Assembly: GCA_946902985.2 (NCBI GenBank) | Contig: OX336389.2 | Span: forward strand, 169,518,704 to 169,582,703 | DNA length: 64,000 nt | Direction: 5' to 3' | Origin: Meconema thalassinum | Taxonomy: Eukaryota; Arthropoda; Insecta; Orthoptera; Tettigoniidae | In this document: one piece after another, positions 20,713 through 33,640 of the stretch | Layout: each line of letters begins with the position of its first letter | Position numbering within the stretch: position 1 is the stretch's first letter | Translations under genes and position numbers: made by a program | Notes under the pieces: model-generated | What the model was told of the DNA's origin: nothing | The model's input: the letters and a program-made list of their open reading frames with translations, nothing else | The model's database searches: none

Positions 20713-22362
20713 ACAGTGGTTATAATATTATCTAAGTGTATAGAACAATTTTGTCAGCCTTATCAATACCATTTATTGTTTCCACACACTCGGTACATGT
20801 TTTGGGTGGACATTCCCACTTTCTTCAGCTGTTACAGTTTGCAAGCTTAAGCATAAAATGCCTATAATATTCTTGATTTGCCAGAAAAACTTATAGTTTT
20901 TTGTTGAAAAATCATTAATAATATCCCTTATTTAATACATAAAAAAAACACACATAGAGTATTTTGATCTTCCTCATGTAATGCATACTGTTCTAATTTC
21001 AGTGAAAGCTCTCTTAACAGACACTCCCCTAAGGCGGACACCCCTTCACAACGGACGATTTTCTAGGTCCGTGACCAAACCCCTATTAAGTACGGTATAT
21101 TAGTAATTAATCTCTCTTATACGGACACTCGCTATTACGGACACAGACACCCCGGACGCATTAAAAAAAGTCAACCAACCTCTCTTAGCGAACACTTGTT
21201 TTGAAAAGAAATCGCATCTCTGCAGGTCTATTAGTCTTGTATGAAGTCAGAACGTCCCTGTGTCCGGACCAATGATACAAGCCAAAGCATTGGATTTCGC
21301 GGCAGAATTAGGTATCGGAGATTTCATAGCCTCGAACGGCTGGCTCAAGAATTTCAGAAAGCTCCACGATATAAAATTTAGAGCAATTTGCAGGGAATCC
21401 TCCACTGTTGATATGTATAATGTTTCAAGCTTGGAAGAAAAATTGTCTTCCATCACTGACGGCTATTTGCCGGAAAACATTTTAAATGCGGACGAAACTG
21501 GACTGTTTTACCGCGCGTAACCCTACGTTTTCATGTAAGTACACATACTGCACAAGTACATGTGCCAGTTGCAATAATTTTCTCTAACCCTCTCTATAGT
21601 GGACACCCCTCCTTAGCGGACAATATTTACGGTCCCAAGGGTGTCCGTTATAGAGGGGTTTCACTGTAAATTGAACATAGTTCTGTCATTGAATTACAAA
21701 GAGAATTAAATGGTTCTAGAAAAATGTCGAGTCGTGGGCGCATGTTATTGCAATATCGACAACAAATTTTAAGGACTACAGAATAATTTAATTGTAATGT
21801 GTATCATTCCTAGATTTTATTGATTAAGAACCAATATTGTCCTTTAACAAGAAATAACGTATGACAAATAAGAACATACAGTACTCAGTTTTAAATTTCA
21901 AGATCCTGCTTAAGCAGCCCAATGGATGTCAGTAAAAATAAAAAGAACACATTTTTCTAGAACCATTTAATTCTCTTTGTAATTCAATGGCAGAACTATG
22001 TTCAATTTAATTAGAACAACATGCATTAGTTGAGGAAGATAAAGATAAAATACTCGATGTGTTTTTCTTTAAGTTTTTAACATGATAAAAGCATTTTAAT
22101 AATGTATTAAATAAGGGATATTATTAATGTTTTTTCAACAAAAAAACTATAAGATTTTCTGGAAAAACAAAAAGGTGATATAAGTACTAAGAATACGAAA
22201 TAACACCTATGAATATTATAGGTATTTTATGCTTACGCTTGCAAACTGTAACAGCTGAAGAAAGTGGGAAGGTCCACCAAAACATGTACTGAGTGTATGA
22301 AAACAATGAATGGTATTGATAAGGCTGACAAATTGTCTATATACTTACATATATTATACTGT
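20713..22362. mobile_element. Second foldback element, split by a Tigger insertion
   Basis: The left arm (20713-20999 and 21667-21728) and the right arm (21951-22362) are inverted copies, including CAGCCTTATCAATACCATT against its complement near 22315 and a TTTAATTCTCTTTGTAATTC block against its complement at 21700. When the Tigger at 21000-21666 is ignored, the left arm becomes continuous with respect to the right arm. The central 220 bp are unique. Confidence 0.82.
21000..21666 (+). mobile_element. pogo/Tigger-like deletion derivative with transposase fragment
   Basis: Inverted termini CAGTGAAAGCTCTCTTAAC and, from 21666 reversed, CAGTGAAACCCCTCTATAAC. The + frame 21260-21520 contains LGIGDFIASNGWLKNFRK (CENP-B type helix-turn-helix end) and NADETGLFYR, the first catalytic Asp region of Tigger transposases. 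Everything after that motif is deleted. It sits in the left arm of the foldback at 20713-22362. Confidence 0.82.
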
Positions 22363-22619
22363 GAGTCAATACGGATTCATAATGGTGTGAATCTTAACTC
22401 TCAACAGTGGGAAGTCGCCTAAGGGCATCAACCTGAAAGATCTGCAAGGGGTCTCTCTGGAGTCCACACATCATTATTATTAACCCAGTTTGTGAAAAGA
22501 GAGGCTGTGTCGACAAAGAGTAAAATTTGTGAAGCACACATTTCAGACTCTTGTCATAGCGAATAATCACTATGGCTACTGCTTGAGCTTGATTAGTGAC
22601 TTCTATTCATCATGTATTA

Positions 22620-22745
22620 GGTCATGCCTGATAGCTCAAATGGGAGAGTACCAGTCCAGAAAACCTAAGGGCTCAGGTTTGATTCCGACTGACCCATATC
22701 ATTTGAGCTCCCTAGAACATATGTGTGGCTATTTTGTGATTAGTG
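22620..22745 (+). mobile_element. tRNA-like SINE fragment
   Basis: GCCTGATAGCTCAAATGGGA resembles a tRNA 5' half with A box, and CTCAGGTTTGATTCCGACTG a T-arm/B box. A poly-T run follows at 22748. Variant bases in both boxes and missing stem complementarity argue against a functional tRNA. Confidence 0.5.
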
Positions 22746-22965
22746 TCTTTTTTTTTTTCAAAAATCTTCTTATCTTCAGTCTGTTGTTTTGCCTATCATA
22801 ATTCAATTCAGGCCTCAATCTCCCTCTATCCTGTGATACCTCCATGTTTGTGAATATGGCTACATCAAACTGTCTCAATTTTTCATATCAAGATGTAATC
22901 AAAGTAGACAAGAAAGCGAATTCTTCAAGTAGAAAAAATCTACTTCCTTACCTATAGAGTTGGAA

Positions 22966-23088
22966 ATGTAATGGTTTTCAGTCGGTCAATACTATTGTAC
23001 CCAATTGTAATGGGTGCTCCCTAATCCTGAAAAAAGTGTACATGAAATTAATAAATACATTGTGTTGACCGACTGAAAAACATTAAAT
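22966..23088. mobile_element. MITE copy 2 (TIR core CAGTYGGTYAAYAC)
   Basis: TTTTCAGTCGGTCAATAC (left, about 22975) and its inverted counterpart GTGTTGACCGACTGAAAAA (right) delimit a very short element of about 120 bp. It is the same core as copies 1 and 3. Confidence 0.65.
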
Positions 23089-23680
23089 ATCGAATACTAA
23101 GGCAACACTGAAAAATGGCTTCCAACACAACTATAGAGTTGGCCTTTCATATGTGGTATTCACAAATTATATAAGCAATGTTTGTAATGATTTTCGAACT
23201 GCAATATTATAGGCCACCTTCCTTGCCCTTGAGAAAGGTATGGTATTGAACTGTTAGAGAAATAGTGAAATATGATGAGTGAGATACACAACTTGAGCAC
23301 AGTCTTGTGATGTGGTGAACTGGAGTTCATCATGATGATAATAACCAGGGCTAAGATTAAACCTGAACTCTGTAAAACTTTGCTATTGCAAATTTGCTGA
23401 TATTTAAATATAACAGTTAACTTAGTTTTTTAAATTTCAATCCTTTTAAGTGCCATTGAAACCTCATTTTAGCCAGTAGCATGGTTGAGGAACTGAGTCT
23501 TGTCTACATTAAATTTTGTGTTGTTTTCTTAATACCAGTAATAAACTGCTTTTTGTAGTAGTGAAGCCCGTGATTGATACACTTTAGTTTTAATGGATTG
23601 ATTCTTGTGATTTTTAAAGATCATACTCACTTGATTGTACTCAAGTAAAATGAACTGGAGGTGTTCAATTTAAGTTCATA

Positions 23681-23914
23681 TACTGGGTGAGCAACATAAA
23701 GCGGAACCGGCAGCGCAGCCTGCACACAGTAAATACATTATTGCACAAGCTATTTATAACGTTTGCAAACGTTCAACAAAGACTGAAACTTGCGGTCTTG
23801 AGTACACCCGGCCGGCACTGTATTGTGTCACCGGCCGACCGACCTTCTCGCTCAGAAATTCCCGCACACAGGCTGGAGCGGTTCCGGTTTATTCTGCTCA
23901 ACCAATACATAACA
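23681..23914. mobile_element. Short TIR element
   Basis: The left end TACTGGGTGAGCAACATAAA (23681) and the right end, read in reverse from about 23914 (TATTGGTTGAGCAGAATAAA), give an inverted repeat of about 30 bp extending into GCGGAACCGG. The interior is GC-richer than its surroundings (CCGGCCGG near 23810). Class unknown. Confidence 0.5.
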
Positions 23915-24349
23915 TGCTGCAAGTCGATTGTTATTACTTATTAGAGTATGTAAAATATCCAGTTATGAACATAAATCAGGTGCATGGATGCAGCGTGAGA
24001 AATTAAAGGGTTAGGTGCACTTAAAGTGCAGAAGCTCTTCAATCTTAGACCCTTGTTTCAATTACACATCAAAAATTATCAAATGCTTCTTAAAGCTGTG
24101 CACTAATGAATGTTTGGTGGATAAAAGTGAGGAGATGGGGGCTCAGGAAATCCATGGTTGGCCTTGCTCCAATAAGTCAAGTGTCTCACTAAATTATGAT
24201 CTAGTCTGAACATAAATAGTATTAAAATGTATATTTTAGTGATTTTAAAACAAAATCAAGATGTTAACAAAACAAGTTGGGCAGTATATTATAATGGTGA
24301 TAACTAATAAAGAAATAGTATTGATATTATTAAATTATACAGTAGGCTC

Positions 24350-24971
24350 TCGATTATCCATGGTACACACAGGAATTTTTTATTTTTTTCCCCTCCAAAG
24401 ATTTTGAAGTGCTACCAATACTTGTGTTTGACTGTATGTCAGAAGGGGTAGCACACTGCCTCCTCCCTCCCCTGCTGCTCGCGCAATTGGGAAATCCGTG
24501 CAATGACTTTGACCATTTCTACTGTTCTTGTTCCGTTTGTTGCTGAGTGCCTACAGTTAATATAATTGATTTTTGTTGCTGCTGAACAACGTCTGGGGGG
24601 GAATAAAGTAGTGTTAACGATAAATCAGAAACTTGAAATTGTGTGTAAACTTGTAGAAGGCACCTCTACACGGCCCCTGTCTTTGACTTGCAGTGTAGGC
24701 AAAACAACAATCCGTGATATCCAAAAGAACAAAGACAAGATAATTAATTTTGCCCGCAGTTTCGATTCGTCCAAAGATTTATCGAAACTAAAAACTATGA
24801 TAAAGCAATGTTACTTATAGAATGGATAACCTAAATGTTTTTAAATCAAGTAGTTTAACTAAATAATGTTTTAATCTAACAAATGGTTTCTTAATCATAA
24901 TTTTATTCTAATTTGTGGATTATCATCAGTTCTTCAACCCCTGATTATTGTTGTTAATCGAGAGTCTACTG
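24350..24971 (+). mobile_element. pogo/Tigger-like deletion derivative with TA duplication
   Basis: Ends CAGTAGGCTCTCGATTATCC (24350) and, reversed from 24971, CAGTAGACTCTCGATTAAC are bounded by TA on both sides. The + frame 24566-24820 encodes a CENP-B N-terminal-like helix-turn-helix (VLTINQKLEIVCKLVEG, then VGKTTIRDIQKNKDKI). The remaining transposase is missing. Confidence 0.82.
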
Positions 24972-26004
24972 TACATTGAAACCTAGTCAAGTACTGGCAT
25001 GTGCAATAAAAATGTAATAAATTTCGTAAACACATGGCTGTGAAAAATATGTGCATTAACTAAAAAAAAGTCAACATCAGACAGAACCTTTGCATTTATC
25101 TTGGGTTTGTGAAATCTGTGAACTTCTGTCAAGTAAGCTAGCTTTAATGAGGTTTTGGTGTACTTAAGGTATGTGTTCACACTGAAAAATGCATTTGTGG
25201 ATTATTTTTTTTCATTTTGTGGAAGCCTATCTATCTACTTTAAGAATATGTATAGTTTATACACATTTAATGAAAGGAAATGGTCTTCAGTAAGGTTTAA
25301 AACCACATGTGCCTTGTCTCTGAACTGAGATTGGGCAAGTAACATTTTAATTTAAATTTTTGTGGACATTCACTTTGAATTTGGCACCTTTGGTATGTTA
25401 GTCACTTAAATTGAAATATAGTTCGAGTTTTTATCACCAGATGTCCTTCATGGAGCATTCTCTCCACAAGGAAGTACACAAAATATTTTAAAAAAAGTGT
25501 TCTGGGGTTTGTAAACTCATGTAAAGCTGTGACGTAAGATTTTGGTAGCTCGGTAGTTTTTATCACAATGGCTTCATAAAGCCGTACTGGAAGGAACACG
25601 AAGAAGACCTTTCAAGGAAATAAAAACACTAAAAAGCTTTTACATGGTGATTCAGTGACTTGAAGTGAATGACCAAAACCTTTTAATTTTCATCAGTGAG
25701 AATCACTCCTGATATTCGAAACAGCAGCGACAATTTGAACATTATTTTTGATAATGAGTATCTCCAGAATTTCATATCAGTGTTGTGTAAACAAACTGGT
25801 ACATTAACAGTAATACAGGAAGATAATCTCAAGGTTTGGTAGTGGTTTATACCTTAGAACTTCTTGAATTAACTGTGAATTTGAATCTCCAAATTTTCCT
25901 ACTTAAAAGAAACATGGTAAAATGCATGAACGCAATAAGGGGTTAGTGCATGTCATGAGAGTGATTGGTTGTGGATAAAATGATATAGGGAAGTTTGCAT
26001 ACAT
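24972..26004. other. No recognised feature
   Basis: AT-rich, with only short non-descript frames on either strand. Confidence 0.35.
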
Positions 26005-27342
26005 TATGAATTTACCTTCCCCACCTGCAAAGGCTGCATATATTGCACATGTCAAAGCCTTGTCTCCGCTGATAACAGATCTCTTGCTGAGGAGAACAGG
26101 AAAGCAGCTGGTAAGAAGTAGTTAACCTGAAAGGCATAGAGTATGGTGTTTCAGTTGATGGAACATGGCAGAAACATGGATATTCTTCACTTTCAGGAGT
26201 TGTTGCTTGCATTTCTGTAGATACTGGCAAGGTCCTGGATGTGGAGGTGATGACAAAGTTATGTTTATGGTGTAAGAAATATGCTCATGAATTCCCTTCA
26301 ATATCTTGCATGGGAAGTTGAACATAAAAGCTGTTTGTGCTCGGAACTTTCATGGCTCTGCACCTAGTTCGGACCCAAATGGGGCCAAAAGTATTTTTGG
26401 CCATTGCTCGGTGAAGAGGGATCTGCATTATGTCGAGTTTTATGGGGATAGGGGCACAAAATGTTGCCTTGCTCTAGACCCTTATGAAGGAAAAGAAATT
26501 AAGAAGTTGGAATGTATAGGACATTACCAGAAGAGACTGGGTATAGCATTGAGAAAACTGGCACAAGATTTAAAAATTGGACGGAAAGGGAAAGCTGACT
26601 GGGAAACTCATAGACAAAATGCAGAACTATTTTGGGATAGATCGACGTTCAAATACAAGCAATATTGATGCCATGAGAAATGCTATTTGGGCTACTCTCT
26701 ACCACCCAACTGCGACTCAAGATCGTCCCACTCATCACAATGTCCTGTTGGTAGTGCCAGCTGGTGTGCATATCAGCAGGCGAAGGCCGAAAACAAACTG
26801 GAAGAATATCAGCATAAACCAGGCATTTACACGCTATAAAACCATTGTAGGAGTGACTGTGCGACCCATTCATGTTGCCCTAGTGTTTACATGGCCTAAC
26901 ACAGAACGACAATGATTGTTTCAATGGACTGGTGGGGCGGCGGTGTCCTGAAGAAACTTATGTAAGGCTGGCACCCTCAAATTTGGGGTGACGCAAGCTG
27001 GGTGCCATTTCAACCATGGAAATACTACAGACATAGAAATTTTAACTAGAATGAACATACTTCCTGGATATTACACCATGAGAGGAGCGTTGAAGGCCGA
27101 CCAGAAGCTGATGGCGAAGAGCTCTTACCACTCGACTCCCCAGGGAGGAGGAAATTAAGAGAAGATAAGAACACGAACAAGGGTAACAAACAAATGCAAA
27201 TAAAGGCAATACCACAGTAGTCGTGGACAAAGTGGAGTGCATAAACAAAACATAAGTTTTCGTGAACAACAATGGAATTGTTAAATTAGTAAAAGACCCC
27301 ACCAACAAGGAAGGAGTAACATATGGAGCTGGACTGTTTTAA
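26005..27342 (+). pseudogene. Mutator-like (MULE) transposase, relic
   Basis: Pieces in shifting + frames follow the order of the insect 'Mutator-like transposase' domain: MNLPSPPAKAAYIAHVK (about 26006), VDGTWQKHGYSSLSGVVA with SVDTGKVLDVEV (about 26145-26265), LECIGHYQKRLGIALRKL (26508), KGKLTGKLIDKMQNYFGI with NIDAMRNAIWA, CPVGSASWCAYQQAKAEN, LKFGVTQAGCHFNHGN, PGYYTMRGALKADQK and a final EGVTYGAGLF with stop (about 27340). Many frameshifts and stops mean it is dead. Terminal inverted repeats were not located. Confidence 0.75.
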
Positions 27343-27812
27343 AGAATCAAGTAGGTGGGCGGAATGTGTATCTTCAATAAATTTCTTTGTAAAACTTGTT
27401 CCTTGAGTTTCTCAAAACAAATTTTTTCTGCAGATTTCCAAATTCAAACAAAATATCTTGTGCAGATTTTGACCTAGGATAATGATTAACATGTCAAATT
27501 AAAGGTAAAAATCTGTTAAATGTTGTATACTAGAATCATTACAATATTTGAACAACTGAAGTGTGGCCTGCCATTGAAATAAATTTTTATAAGTTAAGTA
27601 AAATAATAGAAATACCATGAAATTCATTATCAGTCTTCTGAATTAACACATATCATCATAATAAATGATCATAACAATTACTGTATTGTCGTATACAACT
27701 TTCAGGATTAAAGTAGCTCCAATTTGATACAACATACATTTTTTTTTTTAATTTTCAGCTCTTCAAACTCAAAAAAAAAAAATTAAAAAAAATGTATATT
27801 AATGTATATAAA

Positions 27813-28182
27813 CCGACAGTAGTGGCTACGCTGGCTAAAGCGCAGCATTAAGTCATGGGGCCAAGCTCCCTGCTGACTCGGTAGACGCGTGGGTTCGAGC
27901 CCCACCGTCGGCCGTCCTTGAAATGGTTTTCCGTGGTTTCCCATTTTCAACACCAGGCAAATGCTGGGACGGTACCTTCTGACAGGCCACGGCCGCTTCC
28001 TTCCACATCCTTGCCCAGTTTCATTCACCATCATTCATTTCATCTCTCATTAATTCCTCTCATGAGGTTGGCGTCAGGAAGGGCATCCGGCCGTAAAACC
28101 ATCGCCACAAAGACCTCCATCGCATCTCATCCCCGACCCCGTTGGAAAACGGGAATAATAAGGGGTAGACATACATACATAC
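27813..28182 (+). mobile_element. tRNA-derived SINE, family 1, full length with 15-bp target duplication
   Basis: A 370-bp copy with a tRNA-like head (A-box region TAGTGGCTACGCTGG, B box GGGTTCGAGCCCC at 27891-27903), a body that ends in the GGCGTCAGGAAGGGCATCC block, and an ATAC-repeat tail. It is flanked by perfect repeats ATTAATGTATATAAA at 27798-27812 and 28183-28197. The intact-looking B box and perfect duplication suggest a fairly young copy. Confidence 0.88.
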
Positions 28183-28197
28183 ATTAATGTATATAAA

Positions 28198-31100
28198 TTT
28201 CAAAAAGATTAAATAAGAACTGTAAAAGTTTATTTGCAATGTGAACACATACCTTAATATGTACGATATATTAACCAAACCTTTGAGGTGAAAGGTTTGG
28301 TTGACATGGGGATACTGGACAGGAAGGCAACTCAAACTTCCCTTTCCTTCTGCAATCTCCTCTTGAATTAGGACTTTCTTAATTTAATTTTTTATAGAAA
28401 TTACAAATCTCATAACCAGAACATAAGACATAATGAAATTAGAAATTCTGTATTAACTCAATAGCTTCCACTTGGCACCCAATCAGTGTCAACTATACTG
28501 TCATCTCTATATCCCCTTCTGAGCCTCTAATTTTTCTGCAATTACAGCACTGAATTATTGCCTTGCTTTTGCAGCCGTTTTCTTCCAGTGGCTTATCACA
28601 TTTCTATAAAATCTCAGTCAGTGGAAACTTGAAACAGGATTTTTTTTTTGCAACGACCTGAAGTATTCACAAAATATTTAGGAAATGTGTTCCCTTAGTA
28701 GCTGGAATGTAATATCCTGATTTTGTTCAAAGCCTCAAGCCTATGTCTGTGGTCAGTGGCACCCCTTCCCCCCAGTAGTACTTCTTGTTTGAAAGGAAAT
28801 CATTTTGAAATCAAAACTTGAAGAATAGTTAGATACACAATAAAATATGAATTAAGGGCAATTCTCCATATATTCTGTGTAGTCCTCGAATTCAGTACCT
28901 CCAAGACTGCACACCTCTGGGTAATTGCCTGATTTGCCCATTTATAAACCCTGGCTTGGTGTGGCTTACTACACGATTGTAATAACCCCCTCCCCCCGTA
29001 TCAAGACTTGTTTTCATGTTCATATTACCAGGATCTTCATGCAGTTTAAATGTATTGGTCTGTTATGCAGTGAGTTAAGATGTCATACGAAGCGTTATGG
29101 TCAATGAACATGAAAGTACTGTTGAAAATTATGATACAGAGACATAGAACAGGTATGATTTGCCAAAACGGAGGTAGATGCACTGTAGATACAGTTTGCA
29201 GAAGCTCAAAAAATACCATGTGTCTCGGTGGGTTAAACGCTAAATAGTTGGTGACTTGAGGTATTTGAATCCCACCAGAGAGAACCTTTTATATTCGCAT
29301 TCAGTGTTGATGAGGATATGTAGGCAAGTTTGTGCCACATTCAACCAATAGACACTGTTACGTTGGATATGGAGGTTTACTGCCCTCGTGCAAATGCTGT
29401 ATGACTCCAGTAGGCCCCATTCATTCCTTCACAATGTATTCAATAACCAAGTACTCAATAGGCGAGTACATTGATATACTTTTCATCTACAGCAAAGGCA
29501 TGCACAATGTGAGTCAATGAGCAGTGTTCCAGCTCGGGCAGAATATAGGAGCAGAGTGTGAGCTCTGATGGAAAGTACAGCCTGCCATTTACTTACACGG
29601 CTTGCAGTTACAACTAGGAAACGGACGCGTATCAAAACAGATTTACGGCAACCTTTAACAGTTTTATTGAGCCTAATGCATCGTTCTATTCAGTGCATTG
29701 GATTATGGTGAGGAATAAAATAAATAATTTTGTGTATACAAATGGCATGTGCTAAGTACATATGTTTAATTGTATAAAATTAGGTTATGTGTAAAAAATA
29801 AAATTACTTTGACATGTGATACCTAAATACTCCTTTGACTACAGCATTAACAGTGAATGATAAATGAACTCGAGGTTCAATACAGAAATAAATAAATATC
29901 CATCACCATAGACAAAACATATGTGTGAAATTTCATTGAGCAGATGATGACTAGTTATGTTTGGTGTGATCGATCTCGCGCAGTTAGATGTGCATCCGCT
30001 CTTCATGTAGGTTTATTGATCTTCATTACTGATAGCAGTTTCTCACACAGATATGTGGAGCCAAACATTGATAACAGTTTGGCAGCCATTTTGTGCATAT
30101 TTGGGAAATCTGTTTGTGGAAAATGTTCATAAAAATGTGATAGGCTTGTTCATGATTCTTATTTAGCCTTCAACTCACTGTCATATCGCATTGTAAGCAA
30201 CTCACACTGTAGACCAAATGGATTGTCATCAGTTGGAACAGGGTGCAGCAAAGACTTGGAGATCCATTGATAAATCATCCAGAACTCTAAATCGGATGGA
30301 AATTTTTTGCAGAAGACTCAAGAGTACCTGAAAATGTCTGCGATTGATCTTGAGTCAAACTAATTTTCCGCACTGACAATTTGGGAAAGTGGACTAATTC
30401 ACCTTGGAACATCTGACGCTGTCAAAGCATTAAGCATAATTGGGAATCCTGAGAAAGCTGAACTATCCGAAAGGAAAATATGGCAAACTTCACTTCATGG
30501 TTATTGAAGGAACCTCGCTGCAGTAACACTGAAAATCATTGCTGCAACTCAGCTCAGGAGCTAACCCTAAATTTACGACTTGAAGATGCTGCAAGTTTTA
30601 CATCGACCCCAATCACTTCCTGTAAAGCCCAAAGCATTAAGTTATGATTTTAAGACACAATAACTGAATTTTTATGTTCAAAAATTAAGGACAGTCTTTA
30701 GGCCATCATTTATTTGTGAACAAATGCTATAAATTTTACAGAATGTTAATTGGAAATGAATTTTTGAACTTTCAGTGTAATAACTACTTATGCTTTCAAT
30801 TTCCACTCGCTTGCAGTGTTTTCAGATTATCGAGAATTTGTTTGGTGAATGAGACTCTTATTTTCAGGTAATAAGTGTTTGTGATTAACTGGAAACTTCT
30901 CAAAGCTTTTCTCGGAATTAATATGAATTATATAGTGTTTGAAACTCGGAATTATCTTGATAAAGAAATGCATGTACATTGAATAATTATTTGATGAACT
31001 AAAATGAAAGCTCTCTTGCTGTCACACTTTTCTCTTCATATAAGTCATTTAAAGTAATTGACTAACTCTGTGTGTTTATTGTATTTTATGTCTGTATTTA

Positions 31101-31430
31101 TTTGTGTGTGCATGCTTTCTGCTAATGCAGATGTAGAGTTGATAATGATGTTCCTCCTATCCTGTTAAATGTTCATTAAAATCACTAATGCAATTTATAA
31201 ATATATACAGATGTCCAGAAATTGTTGTGTACAAAAGCACCAAGACAGAAATTCATTGTGGTTTAGCTTTAGGCAAGTGTTTTGATGCATCTGAAATAAC
31301 CATTAATCTTCTGCATATGTGACCCATCGCATTGAAAGGTACCAGTCTTGCTGAGCGATAACTGTACGCTGTGCTGACCTCTCGCTATCGTAGACCCACC
31401 ATAAATTCCAATAGGTCAAGTTAATATATC
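28198..31430. other. No recognised gene, isolated tRNA-like trace
   Basis: Short frames lack known motifs. A weak tRNA-like segment (CTCGGTGGGTTAAACGC to AGGTATTTGAATCCCACC, 29225-29275) may be an old SINE. Otherwise AT-rich sequence with nothing I can support. Confidence 0.35.
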
Positions 31431-31431
31431 T

Positions 31432-31936
31432 ATGTATATTTATTTTATCTACAATAATGGAGCGGTTGTACTTGTTTTATCACATTGTTGCTGTCTGAGA
31501 AAAACTTAAACCCCATGCACATATGCTGATGTTATTGTTGTTTACATGGTGCAGTATTAGTTCCTTGAAGCATTTTAGTCATCACTGATGCTACAGTATA
31601 CTCTTGCTATGAATTTGCTGCTATGGAACAAAATAAAGCAATTATGTTTCAAAGCATCTCAGAAATTGTATTTACCCTCTAGAAAGCATACATGGATAAG
31701 AAAAATGCTGCTATACGACAGGCTAATTTTAGGTAGACTCGCAATTTACTTCTTTTTTTCTTTCCAGTTAGCATATCATGACCTGTCGCTTTCATATTTA
31801 TGTTATCTATAATAATTAATTGAATGGTTGTAGTTGTTTATCACATTGTTGCTGTCTGAGAAAAACTTAAACTCCACGCACATCTGCTGATGTTTATTAT
31901 TGTTTTCATGATGCAGTATTATAGTAGTTCCTTTTA
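31432..31936. repeat. Direct duplication of about 130 bp
   Basis: The segment at about 31432-31566 (containing CACATTGTTGCTGTCTGAGA) recurs at about 31797-31936 with the same order: ATGGTTGTA, TTATCACATTG, AAAAACTTAAAC, CACATNTGCTGATG, TGCAGTATTA, TAGTTCC. The roughly 230 bp between them is unique. It may be a local tandem duplication or a pair of LTR-like ends. Confidence 0.6.
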
Positions 31937-32079
31937 CTTTATAGCAAATATACTTTTAAAATGTTTTATCTAAACCAAAATATAAACCCCGCAATTGGGG
32001 TGTTTCGAAGGACAAATCTGCAGATTATGGGGAATGCATGGCCAGCATAATGACATCCTAATTTGCATTACCTTAGTTT

Positions 32080-32250
32080 TAGGCCATGGGGCACTACTTC
32101 TCATATCAAGTAGCTTCTGAATCATCCTCACGTGGCAGTATGCGACCCAGCCCAAATCTTGTCAGTTTTTATCTCTGGCAGTGCCAGGAATCAAACCAGG
32201 TGCCTCCTAGGCACAAGGCAAGCTTGTTAACAATACACCAATGGTGTTGG
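32080..32250 (-). mobile_element. tRNA-like SINE fragment
   Basis: The minus strand reads CCAACACCATTGGTGTATTG then CACCTGGTTTGATTCCTGGC, i.e. A-box-like and B-box-like elements about 50 bp apart. No tail or target duplication was found. Confidence 0.5.
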
Positions 32251-33640
32251 CTAAACACTTTAATGAAATACAAGGTTTTTAGTTTTTCCCCTCACAGAAC
32301 CAATATTTTTGGTGAAATTTTAACCAAGCATATTGGTTTTTGAATGTTCTAAGCATTTATATTATGATCTTGTACACCAATTTTTGACAACCTGTATATA
32401 TGTATATCTGTATGCATGTATGTAGTTCACTTTAGGGTAAGTGCCTGGTTGGTTTTATGGAAAACGAGTACCGTACTTAAAAATCATCGATTTTGTAAGT
32501 TTGTTGAAATCTTATGAAATGACTATATCATGTATTACTAAATTTTATACTTAAAAATTCTGATGAAAGTGTCATTATCTTAATAAAAGGTATTCAACAA
32601 CCTTGTTCAGTTTAATCTCAAGTGTTGTTTCACATACAGGGCTTTCCTTTTGAATATTGATGTGGTGAATGCTCTCCTCCTGCTCACATACATGTACCCA
32701 GATCATGCTACACTACGTAGCGTGTTCTGTAGTCGCGGAAGCACACAATTTGAGGTCTTGTTCAGTTTCCACAATGCTGATGGTTCGAAAGTTAACACTG
32801 GAATAGCATACTGGTATTATTTTTAATGAAAAGTGGACTGTATTTTAAACATGATTTGATAACAGCGCTAGAAAAGAATTTATTCCAGCATTTTCTCTAA
32901 TATAAGTTTCATCTCCTTATTTGCATTAGTGTTCGCTAGCTGGGTACAGTCTCGCACTGTTATGCTGGGAGGAGAACATATTGGATGGCCAACATTTAAA
33001 ATTAAAGCCCTGTAGTTATGGGAGGCCAAATATTTAGAATATTGCTGTACAAAATGTATAAATATATAATTATTATATGTAAAGGATTCTGTCTCATATT
33101 CATTCCTTGTTTGGAATACACACAGTACACAAAGTATGATATCAACATCATGAGACAGACTGAACTCCTGAATACTGTGATGGATGGTGATTGGAGCTAG
33201 AACAAATAAAATAGCTAGTAAAACAAGAAAGGCACTGAATAGGCATTTATATTTCTCATGTGTTTGTACTTATTATGGTGCTCCTACAATGTGTAATGTA
33301 TATTTATTAGAAATACTAAATAAAGCCAAAAGCAACATTATTAATAAATATTTTGGTTTAATCCAAATGTGGTATCTTACTAATGTAATGAGAATGTTGT
33401 TTCAGTCTGAAAATTAATTTCTTTGTCACAATTTTGATAGGGTTGATATTATACACGATGCGAAAATGATATTCATCATTTTTGAAAATTTTGTCTGTCT
33501 GTTGTTCTGTATAAATTGAATAAACACAAAAACCACTAACCTATTTGTTATGAGACCTGTCAGTATTAAACTATATATGTCCAGAAGTTTCCAGCTCTTG
33601 ATTTTATATCAGTCCTATTTGTTGGAGCTCTGAAATAGTA

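Noticed and set aside
27815..27910. A tRNA gene on the plus strand
   Set aside because: It lacks consistent acceptor-stem pairing and is the head of a 370-bp SINE with target duplications.
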